Part shown: one piece after another, positions 9,128 through 19,224 of the stretch
How positions within the stretch are numbered: position 1 is the first letter of the stretch
How the letters are laid out: every line of letters begins with the position of its first letter
Assembly (NCBI RefSeq): GCF_014647415.1
Contig: NZ_BMPD01000002.1
Coordinates: 400,324 to 464,323 of the forward strand
DNA from: Haloarcula sebkhae
Lineage (GTDB): Archaea > Halobacteriota > Halobacteria > Halobacteriales > Haloarculaceae
Reading direction: 5' to 3'
DNA length: 64,000 bases
Translations under genes and position numbers: made by a program
Notes under the pieces: model-generated
Told to the model about the DNA's origin: nothing
The model's database searches: none
Seen by the model: the letters and a program-made list of their open reading frames with translations, nothing else

Positions 9128-10288
9128 TTAGTCGACGTAGTCGATGTCTTCGCCGAGTTGCTGGGCGGCCTTCTCCTGTTCGGCCTCGCTCTGGCCGTAG
9201 ATCTGTGGGCTCTCGACGCCGGTGACGACGATCATCGTCTCCATCTTGCCCTCGAACTCGTTGTTGACCGACGCGCCCCAGATGATGCGGGCGTCGGGGT
9301 CGATGCGGTCGTAGATCTCCTCAACGACGCCCTCGGCTTCCTCGATGCTCATGTCAGGGCCGCCGACGACGTTGACGAGTGCGGAGTTCGCGCCGTCGAA
9401 CTCCACGTCCAGCAGCGGGGAGCGAAGCGCCGAGCGGATGGAGTTCTGGGCCTTGTTCTCGGAGTCGGACTCCCCGAGGCCGATCATCGCGACGCCGCCG
9501 TTCTCCATGATGGTGCGAACGTCGGCGAAGTCCACGTTGACGAGGCCGGGCTTGGTGATCAGTTCGGTCATGCCCTTGACCGAGCGCATCAGCACGCGGT
9601 CACAGATCTTGAACGCGTCCTGGAGCGGCATCGACGGCGCGTAGTCCAGCAGACGGTCGTTCGGTACGACGATGACCGTATCGGAGACGGAGCGGAGTCG
9701 TTCGAGGCCAGCGTCGGCGTTGGCACGGCGGCGCTCACCCTCGGCGGTGAACGGAATCGTGACGATAGAGATGGTGAGTGCGCCGGCTTCCTGCGCGGCC
9801 TGTGCGACGACCGGGGCCGCGCCGGTACCGGTGCCACCACCGAGACCGGCGGTGACGAACACCATATCCGAGCCGTCGATAGACTGCTGGATGTCCTCGA
9901 TGTCCTCTTGGGCGGCCTCCTCGCCGATTTTCGGGACCGAACCGGCCCCGCGGCCACCGGTACGCTTGCGGCCGATGAGAATCTTGGTGTCGGCGGCTAC
10001 CTCGTCGGCGAGGTGCTGTGCGTCGGTGTTTGCGGCGACGAGTTTGGCCCCGTGGATGCCCTCTTCCATCATCCGAGTGACCGTGTTCCCGCCAGCGCCA
10101 CCACAACCGACGACCGTGATCTTCGTTTCCAGGTCTTTGACGACGCTTGCCAGTTCCTCGTCGGACATCGTCCCCGACGTCGACATGTCCTGTGACGGCG
10201 TCGATGTCGTCTCGTCGACAGTGCCACCAGCCGCGTCCTCCCCATCTTGTTCTGCCTCGTCGATAGCGTCGTCAATTATCGAATCCAT
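9128..10288 (-). CDS. ftsZ1: Cell division protein FtsZ1
   Basis: This is a 386-residue tubulin-superfamily GTPase. An acidic N-terminal extension of about 45 residues precedes the Rossmann core, which has [24 protein letters not shown], the [14 protein letters not shown] tubulin signature loop and the T7-loop [11 protein letters not shown]. FtsZ1 proteins form the division-ring scaffold in haloarchaea together with FtsZ2. In haloarchaea ftsZ1 typically sits next to secE-spt5; here the transducer/binding-protein pair separates them. A TATA-like element (minus strand, about 10318-10326) lies about 34 bp upstream. Confidence 0.96.
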   Translation of the reverse strand: MDSIIDDAIDEAEQDGEDAAGGTVDETTSTPSQDMSTSGTMSDEELASVVKDLETKITVVGCGGAGGNTVTRMMEEGIHGAKLVAANTDAQHLADEVAADTKILIGRKRTGGRGAGSVPKIGEEAAQEDIEDIQQSIDGSDMVFVTAGLGGGTGTGAAPVVAQAAQEAGALTISIVTIPFTAEGERRRANADAGLERLRSVSDTVIVVPNDRLLDYAPSMPLQDAFKICDRVLMRSVKGMTELITKPGLVNVDFADVRTIMENGGVAMIGLGESDSENKAQNSIRSALRSPLLDVEFDGANSALVNVVGGPDMSIEEAEGVVEEIYDRIDPDARIIWGASVNNEFEGKMETMIVVTGVESPQIYGQSEAEQEKAAQQLGEDIDYVD

Positions 10289-10391
10289 AATTTAAAGCGT
10301 CCTTGCAGACGAGCAGTTATTAGTTTTCCCCCTGTGTCTGACGCTCGTCTGACGTGTTGAGCGCCAGTTTCGACGGCTGACACGCCAGTGT

Positions 10392-11747
10392 TCACAGCGT
10401 ATATCGACGTATACGCTCGCGCTGGAAGCGTTCTGGGTCGATCTCTTCCCCATCGATTTCGACTGACTCGCCCGAGGCGAGCTTCCCGAACTTCGGCCCC
10501 TCCGGGATGCCAGCAGTTCGGGCGAGGTCCGGGTCGAACGCCGTCTCGCGGGCGACGAGTTCGTCCGCAGTCCACTCGACGGTGTCGAAGCGCCGTTCGA
10601 GGATTTCGACGAGTGGGTCGACGACCGTTTGCAGGTCCGTCGTCGCCGGACAGACGATCGGGCCGGTGAGGACGGTTCCGTTCTGTTCGGTCGCGTACGC
10701 GATGGACTGCCGTTCGACAGTTTCGCGCAGGGCCTCGCTATCGACGCCGCGCACGTCCGAAATAAGCTCATCAGGGAGATCGATAACCGTCCACTCGCCG
10801 TCGTATCCGGGTGCAAGCTCTCCGAACCTGAGACCATCGTCGACCGGCCGGACAGCGTCTTCCAGCGTCTCGACGAGGCCAAGATCGACACCGGTCGTCT
10901 CCTGCACGAACGTCTCACTGACGACACGGTAGCCCAGCGACTCGATAGCTGCCTCGAGGTCCGGCCGGTCGCCCTCCATGAGGGCATAGTCGGCCGCGCT
11001 GGCCCGGAAGGCCCGTTCGAGAACGGTATCGCGCTCCTCGTCGCTGTCAGCCCACTCCGCCAGTGCGTCCAGCGACCAGTTGGCGGCGATATGCCCGACC
11101 GCCCAGTCCGTCTCACGGACGACCCGCTCGAATCGCGGGGCGTAGTGGCCGCCGCCGACACCGAGGAGGTGGCGGCGCGTCCCGTTTTCCCGCGGCTTGT
11201 CTGCCGGTTCGTCGGCGAGGTCCAGTATCGCCCTCGCAGCGGCCTCGGCGGCGTCTGGGTCCTCCCACTGTGGCTCCGCGCTGCCAACCTCGACAAACAT
11301 CGACGGGACGCCGACCGCCGTGGGACCGTGGTGCGTACACTCCATCCCGACTTCGTAGTCCGACGGAGCGTGGCGCTGGAGCGCCGACACCACGGCCTTG
11401 TGAGCACCGGGACAGGCGCGGGCGAACTGCCCGTCTTCGCCGCCGTACTCCGCGACACCGAAGTTCCCAGTGTGGTGAGCCGTCAGGAGTTCGTCCGTCT
11501 CGCCGGCGTGTTTTGAAGCGAACACCAGCAGGTCTAGGTCGTCGAACGCCGCCGCGACGTTTTCGATGTCCAGATGTAACGCATCGAACTCGCGGAGTTC
11601 CACGCTGTCTGTACGGAACACCGTGCCACCGCCCTCGGCGTCGGGCCGCGTTTCATCGACGCTCGTTTCCCAGTCACGCAGAGAACGCAGGTGTTCGCCG
11701 ATGTGAGTCGACGCCGAGTCAGCGTGTGAGACGACGATTCCAAGCAT
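10392..11747 (-). CDS. dtdA: D-aminoacyl-tRNA deacylase (GEK1/DTD2 type)
   Basis: This 451-residue protein matches archaeal DtdA, which hydrolyses D-amino acids from mischarged tRNA. Diagnostic segments are the LVFASKHAGETDELLTAHHT stretch, CTHHGPTAVGVPSMFVEVG and LGVGGGHYAPRF, all with conserved His/Glu residues. Most archaeal DtdA proteins are about 270 residues; the haloarchaeal ones carry a C-terminal extension, as here from about residue 290. It overlaps the upstream exchanger gene by 1 bp, which indicates coupled translation. Confidence 0.92.
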   Translation of the reverse strand: MLGIVVSHADSASTHIGEHLRSLRDWETSVDETRPDAEGGGTVFRTDSVELREFDALHLDIENVAAAFDDLDLLVFASKHAGETDELLTAHHTGNFGVAEYGGEDGQFARACPGAHKAVVSALQRHAPSDYEVGMECTHHGPTAVGVPSMFVEVGSAEPQWEDPDAAEAAARAILDLADEPADKPRENGTRRHLLGVGGGHYAPRFERVVRETDWAVGHIAANWSLDALAEWADSDEERDTVLERAFRASAADYALMEGDRPDLEAAIESLGYRVVSETFVQETTGVDLGLVETLEDAVRPVDDGLRFGELAPGYDGEWTVIDLPDELISDVRGVDSEALRETVERQSIAYATEQNGTVLTGPIVCPATTDLQTVVDPLVEILERRFDTVEWTADELVARETAFDPDLARTAGIPEGPKFGKLASGESVEIDGEEIDPERFQRERIRRYTL

Positions 11748-13132
11748 CAGTCCGCGTTCTCCAGATTGACCGGTTCACGGCCCATTGCGGTCCGGACGGC
11801 GTCACCAGCCAGTCCGAACAGGTGTTTCAGCGCCTCGCGACGCTGGACGAACAGTCCGGCCCCGACGACGACGTACAGCCCTGTGTACGCTAGCAGGAGG
11901 TCGTGACTCGATATCGGCACAGCGATGAGATCCCTGATGATAGCGAACTCCAAAATCACCTGCGAGATGAACAGCACGAACAGCCCGACGGCTTCGCGGA
12001 TACTGATCTCGAAGTTGACCAGAATGGCGAGCGCGAAGAAGGACTGAGCCGCTGTAATCCAGATCTCAGCGCCCTGTCTGGCGTCGAACGGCAGGACACC
12101 GTACCCGCCGAGCGCGATAGAGTACACCACCGCGATGGTCCCGATGAGCAGCGTCCACTGATTGAGTTTCGAGGAGATGAGGGCGTTGAACCCGGCCGTC
12201 GACCGGGCTTTGTTGACCAGCACGGCGACGACGATGAGTTCGGGCGATTCGCTGGCCAGCGGGGCGACCCACTGGATCATGAAGAACTCGGGGATGCCGT
12301 TCGCGACACCGATCTCTTCGAGCCCGTGGGCGAACGGCTCGACAGCCGTGAAGATCATCACGCCGGAGTAGCCAAACAGCGCCAGGACGACGAGCGGCCG
12401 CCACGGTAGCGACCACTCCTGAAAGTACTTCGGCACGCCCACAGTGTGCTCGCTGTGTTCGATGTCAGACTTGAGCACGAGGCCGATGTACGCGACGTAG
12501 AGGCCAACCAGAAACAGCGTATCGAAGATACCGATACCGCCACCGAGGGGGACGAGAAACGCCCACATCGTCGCCAGAAAGAGGAATGCAATCTCGGTTG
12601 CGATGTCGGTGTCCAGCTGGACAGCGTCTTTCAGGAACCCGTCGCGTTTCGTGACTGCCGCGTCTCGCGTCTTTGCGGCGCGCCAGACGGTGAACACGGC
12701 GATGCCGGCCCAGCCGATACCGATGAGTATACGATTCGCGCCGGTCATGTTCGCGATCGCGAGGTTCGCGTCGTGACAGGCACGAGCGAGCCCCCCGGTC
12801 GCGGACTCGATTTCTGCCGCCGTGAACTGCCGACAGGCTTCCGTTGTCGCGCCACCAGCCCCGGCGTTCCAGGCGTACAGCGCGTCGACGGCGTACTCGG
12901 GAGCCACGGCGAGGATAGCGAGAACAGCGATAGCGAACGCCCTCGGTACGTCTTTCTCTGCGGTTTCAGCGCCCCAGGCCAGCAGGAACGACGCCCCGAG
13001 GACGGCGAGCCCACTGACCGCGACGGTGGTCACGTTCCCGACCTCAATGCCGGAAATAAATAGGTAAATCCAGCCGACAGTCAGGGCCAGCGCGACTGCG
13101 ACTTGCATCAGTGGATGGCGAAAACGACTCAC
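11747..13132 (-). CDS. Sodium/calcium exchanger family membrane protein
   Basis: This is a 461-residue polytopic membrane protein with about eleven hydrophobic helices. The two alpha-repeat motifs of the CaCA family are recognisable: LAVAPEYAVDALYAWNAG in the first half and APLASESPELIVVAVLVNKA in the second, both with the acidic residue that coordinates the cation. An extracellular loop at about 75-105 contains two cysteines. It probably exports Ca2+ or another cation in exchange for Na+; the exact cation cannot be read. It is the first gene of a pair with dtdA. Confidence 0.88.
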   Translation of the reverse strand: MSRFRHPLMQVAVALALTVGWIYLFISGIEVGNVTTVAVSGLAVLGASFLLAWGAETAEKDVPRAFAIAVLAILAVAPEYAVDALYAWNAGAGGATTEACRQFTAAEIESATGGLARACHDANLAIANMTGANRILIGIGWAGIAVFTVWRAAKTRDAAVTKRDGFLKDAVQLDTDIATEIAFLFLATMWAFLVPLGGGIGIFDTLFLVGLYVAYIGLVLKSDIEHSEHTVGVPKYFQEWSLPWRPLVVLALFGYSGVMIFTAVEPFAHGLEEIGVANGIPEFFMIQWVAPLASESPELIVVAVLVNKARSTAGFNALISSKLNQWTLLIGTIAVVYSIALGGYGVLPFDARQGAEIWITAAQSFFALAILVNFEISIREAVGLFVLFISQVILEFAIIRDLIAVPISSHDLLLAYTGLYVVVGAGLFVQRREALKHLFGLAGDAVRTAMGREPVNLENAD

Positions 13133-13241
13133 TATCGGAAATGTGGCTGGGTCCGGCTGAAAAGCTTGCGAAAGTGTCGGCCTAAGGCCGTGCTTCCCAC
13201 AGAGCGTGGCGTTGATACGACCGGGGCGCGCTGGCGTTGGT

Positions 13242-14039
13242 ATGGACGTTTACGGACTCATCGGCAACCCGGTCGGGCACTCGCTGTCGCCCCCAATGCA
13301 TGAGGCGGGCTACGAGGCACTGGGACTTGATGCACGCTATGTTACGTTCGAACCACCAGCGGATTCTGGTGCCGAAGCCATCGAAGCGGCAGCAACGCTC
13401 GGGGTTGACGGCCTAAACGTCACAATCCCGTTCAAGCAGGACGTGCTAGACGCCGTCGACCCAGCGCCGCTCGCTGAGCGCATCGGCGCGGTCAACACCG
13501 TCGACTTCGACGGCGGGACCCCGACGGGCTACAACACCGACGCGGTCGGTGCGGTCCGAGCGCTAGAGCACCACGACGTGTCGCTGTCGGGCACGGCGGT
13601 CGTTGTCGGGGCGGGCGGTGCGGGACGAGCGGTCGCGTTCGGCCTCGCCGATGAGGGACTGTCGGTGCGGATCGCGAACCGGACCGAATCGAAAGCCGAC
13701 GCACTCGCCGATGAGGTCCCGGACGCCTCCGGCCACGGGCTCGACTCGCTCCCCAACCTGCTTGCGGACGCCGACGTCCTCGTCAACTGCACCAGCGTCG
13801 GCATGGAAGAAGATACGACACCGGTCCCCGCTGACGCGTTGCACGGTGACCTCGCGGTGCTCGATGCGGTGTACACGCCGATCGAGACCCGTCTGCTACA
13901 GGACGCGGCGGCCGCGGGCGCAACGACAGTCGACGGTGCGTGGATGCTCCTGTATCAGGGGGTCGAAGCGTTCGAACGCTGGACTGGCGAAGATGCGCCA
14001 GTGGACCGGATGAACGACCAGTTGCGCGACCACCTGTAG
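13242..14039 (+). CDS. aroE: Shikimate dehydrogenase
   Basis: This 265-residue enzyme reduces 3-dehydroshikimate with NADPH in the shikimate pathway. Substrate-domain motifs are [12 protein letters not shown] and [11 protein letters not shown] (catalytic Lys in IPFK) and GYNTDAVG. The NADP-binding Rossmann domain begins [16 protein letters not shown]. The C terminus has [16 protein letters not shown], the usual final helix. The frame is open upstream to 13206, but the ATG at 13242 gives the normal N terminus MDVYGLIG. It is the first of several chorismate-related genes in this part of the window. Confidence 0.95.
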   Translation: MDVYGLIGNPVGHSLSPPMHEAGYEALGLDARYVTFEPPADSGAEAIEAAATLGVDGLNVTIPFKQDVLDAVDPAPLAERIGAVNTVDFDGGTPTGYNTDAVGAVRALEHHDVSLSGTAVVVGAGGAGRAVAFGLADEGLSVRIANRTESKADALADEVPDASGHGLDSLPNLLADADVLVNCTSVGMEEDTTPVPADALHGDLAVLDAVYTPIETRLLQDAAAAGATTVDGAWMLLYQGVEAFERWTGEDAPVDRMNDQLRDHL

Positions 14040-14089
14040 CGGAGCGGTCACCAGCAAGAGATTTGTGTGGGGGATAAATACGTTCATGT

Positions 14090-14704
14090 ATGGGTCTGCT
14101 TCAGAAATTGAAATCCGCCCTCGGGCTTGACGGGACTGGGTCATCCACGTCGGGAACTAACCGCGACGTGGACGTGACCGTCGAGCGAGAGCCCTCTACT
14201 GAAGACGAAGACGCTGTGAAGGGGACGAACACCGCGACGACTACCGAGACCCACACATCCGATACCGCGGCTGGGGACGGTACTGAATCAGGGGATGGGA
14301 GTGCGACGCCCGCTCACACGAACGAGTCGGAGACTGCCGCGTCACCGACCACTACTGATGACGAATCGACATCTTCGGCCGATGATTCTTCTATGAACTC
14401 CGAGACAGAAACGGTGGCCGACGACGAAGCCGGCGACTCGGAGGCCACCGCTGACGAGGACCCGGCCGAGGCCGATGCGGAGCCAGCCGAATCCAACAAT
14501 GACTCGACCGATATCGAGGAGGGGAGCACCGCCCCTGTCACAGACATCAAAGGTATCGGTCCCGCCTACGCTGATCGACTCGCCGATATCGGTATCGAGA
14601 CGGTGGGCGAGCTGGCCGTCGCGGATGCAGCAGACATCGCCGCAGACACTGACCTCTCCGAGAGCCGTGTTTCGGGCTGGATCGAGCGGGCCGAAGACTT
14701 CTGA
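14090..14704 (+). CDS. Acidic protein with C-terminal helix-hairpin-helix domain
   Basis: This is a 204-residue protein. The first 10-15 residues form a short amphipathic helix (GLLQKLKSALGL). Residues about 20-145 are a low-complexity, strongly acidic Thr/Ser/Asp/Glu linker. Residues about 148-204 are a helix-hairpin-helix unit of the DNA polymerase/RuvA kind: VTDIKGIGPAYADRLADIGI, VGELAVADAADIA and SESRVSGWIERAEDF. Such a domain suggests contact with DNA or an RNA-protein complex. It sits 50 bp after aroE on the same strand but shows no pathway link to it. Confidence 0.82.
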   Translation: MGLLQKLKSALGLDGTGSSTSGTNRDVDVTVEREPSTEDEDAVKGTNTATTTETHTSDTAAGDGTESGDGSATPAHTNESETAASPTTTDDESTSSADDSSMNSETETVADDEAGDSEATADEDPAEADAEPAESNNDSTDIEEGSTAPVTDIKGIGPAYADRLADIGIETVGELAVADAADIAADTDLSESRVSGWIERAEDF

Positions 14705-14774
14705 GACCGTTGACGTTCCGTCTTTGTGCGCCGAACCGCAAGGGAATTAGTCGCCGCACTGTTTTTGTTCGGTA

Positions 14775-16244
14775 ATGCAATCGGTCGAAACCGACCGGAC
14801 AACGTTCACCGACCTCGCAGCCGATGCGCCCTCAGAAGCGCGCGTCCCTGTCGAGGTTCGAGTGGACGTCGATGACCCGTTTCTCGCTTATCGCCGGGCG
14901 CGCGACGAGACTGGCGGTGTGTATCTGGCGACGACCGGCGGCCAGTCTGGGTGGGGCTACTTCGGGACCGCTCCGGCGGACTTCCGCGAGGTCGATCCGA
15001 GAGCAGGCGGGACCCTCGCCGCGCTGACCGAGTTTCTCGATGACGAACGACTGGTCCGCGGTGACTGCGACGTGCCGTATCCGTGCGGAGCCGTCGGCTG
15101 GCTCTCCTACGACGTGGCACGGGAACTGGAGTCACTGCCCGACAGCGCCGACGCCGACCGCGCGCTCCCGAACCTCCAGATAGCTCGCTACGACCGCTTC
15201 GCCGCCTGGGAAGAGCCACGCGGTGAGTCGGTGACGCTGCGCGTGACGGCTTGCCCGCGGGTCGGCGACTTTGAGACGCCAGAACTGGCCTACGAGTTCG
15301 GCAAGCAACACGCGCTGGATCTGGCTCGGGCGGCCATGCAGGGCGATCCTGCAGTCGAGGACCCGCCGGTCGAAGCCGACGAAGCGACCTTCGAGAGCGA
15401 CTGCACGCGCGGGGCCTTCGCCGACCGCGTCCGGACAGTCAAGCAGTACATCCGCGACGGCGACACGTTCCAGGCGAACGTCTCGCAACGCCTGCGCGCA
15501 CCCGCCGCAGTCCACCCGGTCGAGGCCTTCGACGCACTTCGAACTGTGAATCCCGCACCGTACTCGGCCCTGCTTGAGTTCCCCGGCGTCGACCTCGTCA
15601 GCGCCAGCCCGGAACTCCTCCTGCACCGCGACGGTGATCGGATCGAGACCGAACCCATCGCCGGTACCAGGCCGCGTGGCGAGACGCCCGATGCCGACGA
15701 CCGACTGGAAACGGACCTGCTCGACGACGAGAAGGAGCGGGCCGAACACGCGATGCTCGTCGATCTGGAGCGCAACGACCTGGGGAAAGTGAGTAAATTC
15801 GGGAGCGTCGAGGTGTCGGACTACCGCCGCGTCGACCGCTACTCAGAGGTGATGCACCTCGTCTCGGTCGTCGAGGGCCGACTCCGCGACGGCGCGTCCC
15901 TGCAGGACGCCATCGCCGCGGTGTTCCCCGGCGGCACCATCACCGGTGCGCCCAAGCCCCGGACGATGGAGATTATCGACGAGGTGGAGGCTACCCGGCG
16001 GGGACCATACACCGGCTCTATCGGCCTGTTCGGCTTCGACGGCAGAGCGACGCTGAACATTGTCATCAGGACCCTGGTCCGGTACGCCGAGGAGTACCAC
16101 CTCCGCGTCGGTGCCGGCGTGGTCCACGATTCGGACCCCGACAGCGAGTATCAGGAGACGCTGGACAAGGGCCGCGCGCTCGTCAACGCCGTCGACGAGG
16201 CGCTGGGGCGGCGCGTCGACCTGTCGATGGAGGGCGAGGGATGA
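14775..16244 (+). CDS. Anthranilate / 4-amino-4-deoxychorismate synthase, component I
   Basis: This is a 489-residue chorismate-binding enzyme (TrpE/PabB/MenF fold). The C-terminal catalytic domain carries [63 protein letters not shown] and [18 protein letters not shown]. The motif IAGTRPRG has Ala where Escherichia coli PabB has its nucleophilic Lys, a feature of anthranilate synthases. The adjacent class IV aminotransferase gene instead suggests the p-aminobenzoate branch. The 4-bp overlap with the glutaminase gene supports one heteromeric enzyme. I cannot decide between TrpE and PabB from sequence alone. Confidence 0.9.
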   Translation: MQSVETDRTTFTDLAADAPSEARVPVEVRVDVDDPFLAYRRARDETGGVYLATTGGQSGWGYFGTAPADFREVDPRAGGTLAALTEFLDDERLVRGDCDVPYPCGAVGWLSYDVARELESLPDSADADRALPNLQIARYDRFAAWEEPRGESVTLRVTACPRVGDFETPELAYEFGKQHALDLARAAMQGDPAVEDPPVEADEATFESDCTRGAFADRVRTVKQYIRDGDTFQANVSQRLRAPAAVHPVEAFDALRTVNPAPYSALLEFPGVDLVSASPELLLHRDGDRIETEPIAGTRPRGETPDADDRLETDLLDDEKERAEHAMLVDLERNDLGKVSKFGSVEVSDYRRVDRYSEVMHLVSVVEGRLRDGASLQDAIAAVFPGGTITGAPKPRTMEIIDEVEATRRGPYTGSIGLFGFDGRATLNIVIRTLVRYAEEYHLRVGAGVVHDSDPDSEYQETLDKGRALVNAVDEALGRRVDLSMEGEG

Positions 16245-16990
16245 GCGGTCATTTTGACAGCGGTGGTAGCGGCGATAGCGGCACCGACGCCGCGGGCGGT
16301 CCGGAAACAGATTCACTGGCGCCGACCGTGCTGGTCGTCGACAACTACGATTCGTTCGCGTACAACCTCGTCCAGTACGTCGGTGAGGTGGTCCTCCGCC
16401 TCGGCGGGACTGAGGACGACGTAGTTGTGCGGCGCAACGACGCCATCGATATCGAGGACATCCGAGAGATGGACCCCGACGGCATCGTCGTCTCGCCGGG
16501 GCCGGGGACGCCCGAGGAGGCGGGCGTCTCGATGCCTATATTCGAAGAGTTGGAGTACCCGACGCTGGGAGTCTGTCTCGGCCATCAGGCACTGTGTGCG
16601 GCCAACGGCGCACCCGTCGGCCACGCCGAGGCGGTCGTCCACGGTAAATCTTCGTCGGTTACCCACGACGGCACAGGCGTGTTCGAAGACATCCCGGACC
16701 CGTTCGACGTCGGCCGGTACCACTCGCTTGCGGTCGACCGCGAGCACCTCCCCGACGTGTTGACCGAGACAGCGTACACCGTCAGTGACGGCGATACTGC
16801 TGGGACCGCTATGGCATCTGATTCGGACGACGCTGCCACCGCCGACGGCACGGACGAGTCGCAGGTCGTCATGGGCGTCCGCCACAACGACCGCCCGCAC
16901 ATCGGCGTGCAGTTCCATCCCGAAAGCATCCTGACTGACCACGGCAAGACCATGATCGAGAACTTCTGCCTGCTATGCAATACCACGTAA
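16241..16990 (+). CDS. Glutamine amidotransferase component II (TrpG/PabA type)
   Basis: This is a 249-residue class I glutaminase that supplies ammonia to component I. The motifs are [42 protein letters not shown] (nucleophilic Cys) and [13 protein letters not shown] (catalytic His/Glu). Two haloarchaeal peculiarities are an acidic N-terminal extension of about 28 residues and an acidic low-complexity insertion of about 25 residues before VVMGVRHND. It overlaps the preceding gene by 4 bp and the following gene by 16 bp, so the three genes form one operon. Confidence 0.92.
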   Translation: MSGHFDSGGSGDSGTDAAGGPETDSLAPTVLVVDNYDSFAYNLVQYVGEVVLRLGGTEDDVVVRRNDAIDIEDIREMDPDGIVVSPGPGTPEEAGVSMPIFEELEYPTLGVCLGHQALCAANGAPVGHAEAVVHGKSSSVTHDGTGVFEDIPDPFDVGRYHSLAVDREHLPDVLTETAYTVSDGDTAGTAMASDSDDAATADGTDESQVVMGVRHNDRPHIGVQFHPESILTDHGKTMIENFCLLCNTT

Positions 16991-17847
16991 ACGGGACGCT
17001 CGTCCCCGAGGACGAGGCAACGGTGTCGGTGCGCGACCGCGGGTTCATGTACGGCGACGCGGCGTTCGAGACGCTTCGGGCCTACGGCGGCGAGCCGTTC
17101 CGGTGGGACGCCCACCGCGACCGTCTCCAGCGGACGGCCGAGACACTGGGCTTCGCCGACGCCGTGCCCGGTGATCTCCGGGAGCGCGTTGACGAGACGC
17201 TAGCGGCTAACGACTTGGAGGAGGCGTACGTCCGGCTATCTGTCACGCGGGGCGTCCAGCCCGGAAAGCTCACGCCGGGGAGCGACGTCGACCCGACTGT
17301 CGTCGTCATATGCAAGGGACTGCAACGGGGCGGTTTAGAGGGTGAGCGCGTCTGGGACGAACCGGCGTCGGTCCAGACGGTCAGGACCCGGCGGATTCCT
17401 AGCGAGGCCGTCCCGGCGGATGCGAAGACGCACAATTATCTCAACGGGATTCTCGGCCGACTCGAACTCCGGAAAGCCGCCGCTGGCGGCGAGCCCGCCG
17501 ACGAGTGTCTCATCCGGGACGTGGACGGAAATCTGGCCGAAGGGGCGACGAGCAACCTCTTTTTCGTCACGGACAACGGTCTCCGGACGCCGAGTACGGA
17601 CCTCGATCTGCTACCGGGGGTCACCCGTGACGTGGTGATGGACATCGCTCGCGGCGAGGACTTCCCCGTCGAGACGGGCCACTACTCGCTCGATGCCCTG
17701 CGCGACGCCGACGAGGCGTTTCTCACAAACTCGACGTGGGAGATCCGGCCGATCGAGACCGTTGACGGCATCTCCGTCGGGAGCGGGCCGATGACGAAGC
17801 TCCTCCAGCGGCTGTTCGACGAGCGCATTGAGGAGCAACAGTACTGA
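16975..17847 (+). CDS. Class IV aminotransferase (aminodeoxychorismate lyase-like)
   Basis: This is a 290-residue fold type IV PLP enzyme. Family features are VSVRDRGFMYGDAAFETLRAYGG at the N terminus, the PLP lysine in AKTHNYLNG, and EGATSNLFFV with LLPGVTRDVV further on. The family includes branched-chain and D-amino acid aminotransferases and 4-amino-4-deoxychorismate lyase (PabC). Its position in an operon with a chorismate-amidating enzyme argues for PabC, which releases pyruvate to give p-aminobenzoate; this is a context-based inference. Confidence 0.85.
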   Translation: MQYHVNGTLVPEDEATVSVRDRGFMYGDAAFETLRAYGGEPFRWDAHRDRLQRTAETLGFADAVPGDLRERVDETLAANDLEEAYVRLSVTRGVQPGKLTPGSDVDPTVVVICKGLQRGGLEGERVWDEPASVQTVRTRRIPSEAVPADAKTHNYLNGILGRLELRKAAAGGEPADECLIRDVDGNLAEGATSNLFFVTDNGLRTPSTDLDLLPGVTRDVVMDIARGEDFPVETGHYSLDALRDADEAFLTNSTWEIRPIETVDGISVGSGPMTKLLQRLFDERIEEQQY

Positions 17848-17922
17848 TTGCACTGAAGGGGGTAAAAAGCAAGCCAGCGTGGATCGCTGGCGTGCTAGCT
17901 GGCTGGTGCCCGCGTCCGCGGC

Positions 17923-19224
17923 CTACTCGGGTGCGTAGCAGACCCAACTTGTTGCGGGAACGGTGATCTGGACCCAGCTGTCACCGTTGGTCGAGATATT
18001 GCCCGCGTTGCCGCTGTAATCGTTGAGTGCCTGGTTCGTCCAGCTTGTGGGGACCCACTTGCTCCGCTGGCCGCTCGCACGGTTCAGGCCGACGAGGAGG
18101 TTCCCTTTGCGCTCGTAGACGTACAGGTCCTGATCGACGTGACGGGTCTGAGCGTCGCCGCTTGCGAGGTTGTTCCGGATCCAGAGGAGGTTCCGGATGT
18201 CGTCGTCGTCGACACTGATACGGTTGCTGTACACCCGTGGATACCCCTCGTATGTGAGGATGTAGGCGTACGCGAGTTTCTCGTAGTCCGGCGGCCCGCT
18301 GTCGTGGTTTGAAACGAACGTGAACGCCTGGAACGGCGACTGATTCACCATGCCGGCGCCGTCGAGCGCCTGCATATCGCCGCCGCTGTGGAATGTCTCC
18401 TCTTTCATCGTGTAATAGAGTGGGTAGTCAGTGACGGACATCCCCGTGTCGGCGTACCCCTGGCAGACGCTGACATCGCCGTCGAGCACCTCACCCACTG
18501 TCCAGAGATCGAGGTCGTCGGCCCACTGGTTCGCGTAGTCGGCGAAAAACGACTCGGGGACGTGTTTGGCGGCGTCCCAGCGAATGCCGTCGACACCGAG
18601 GTCCGCGTACTTCTGGACATAGTTCTGTAACTCGCCGCGGACGTATTCGGACTGCTGTTTCAGGTCTTTCAGCCCGACGAGCCAGTCGTCCTCGACCGAC
18701 TCTGGATCGTCGTAGTTAATGTCGTCTTTCGGGTGGAAGTCGCGTTCGCTGAACCGGGGGAGGTCCTCGAACGTAATGCCCGGCGCGTCCCGGAAGTCGT
18801 CATTTGCAGCCATGTGGTTGATGACTGCGTCGGCGACGACGTCGAGGCCCTGATTGTGGGCCTCCTGAACCATCGCCTCGTACTCGGCCTCTGTGCCGAA
18901 CACGCTGTTGAAATCCGTCAGGTCGACGGGCTGGTACCCCAGCGGTGGGTCGGTGACACCGTTTTGATGGCTCCGATCGAGGCGGCTCCGATGGGCCGGT
19001 GGAACCTGAATTGCATCGTAGCCCTGTTGTGCAACTGTTTCCAGTGTCGCTGTGACTTCTGTCCAGTCTGTGTGGTAGTACTGGTACACCGCGCTATCAC
19101 CGACGGCGGCGCTACTGCTGACCGATGTGGCGGTGCCGAATACTGCAGCACCGAGCGCGCCAATCCCTTTCAGCACAGTTCGCCGAGACGCTCGGCCACT
19201 GCCGGTTATTTGGGTTCTGTTCAT
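17923..19224 (-). CDS. Exported alpha-amylase (GH13), Tat-dependent
   Basis: This is a 433-residue glycoside hydrolase family 13 enzyme. The N terminus has a twin-arginine signal (GRASRRTVLKG) with a hydrophobic stretch and an alanine-rich cleavage region near residue 40, so it is exported folded. The barrel motifs are present: DVVADAVINHM, DGIRWDAAKHV (nucleophile Asp), WTVGEVLDG (acid/base Glu) and FVSNHDSG. The C terminus is a beta-sandwich domain. It should cleave alpha-1,4 bonds of starch outside the cell. A TATA-like box at 19249-19257 lies about 29 bp from the ATG, consistent with a leaderless mRNA. Confidence 0.94.
   Translation of the reverse strand: MNRTQITGSGRASRRTVLKGIGALGAAVFGTATSVSSSAAVGDSAVYQYYHTDWTEVTATLETVAQQGYDAIQVPPAHRSRLDRSHQNGVTDPPLGYQPVDLTDFNSVFGTEAEYEAMVQEAHNQGLDVVADAVINHMAANDDFRDAPGITFEDLPRFSERDFHPKDDINYDDPESVEDDWLVGLKDLKQQSEYVRGELQNYVQKYADLGVDGIRWDAAKHVPESFFADYANQWADDLDLWTVGEVLDGDVSVCQGYADTGMSVTDYPLYYTMKEETFHSGGDMQALDGAGMVNQSPFQAFTFVSNHDSGPPDYEKLAYAYILTYEGYPRVYSNRISVDDDDIRNLLWIRNNLASGDAQTRHVDQDLYVYERKGNLLVGLNRASGQRSKWVPTSWTNQALNDYSGNAGNISTNGDSWVQITVPATSWVCYAPE

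Noticed and set aside
9101-10195. 364-residue frame antisense to ftsZ1
   Set aside because: It has the Arg/Gly/Val bias of a shadow frame, while ftsZ1 on the minus strand has the complete GTPase signatures.
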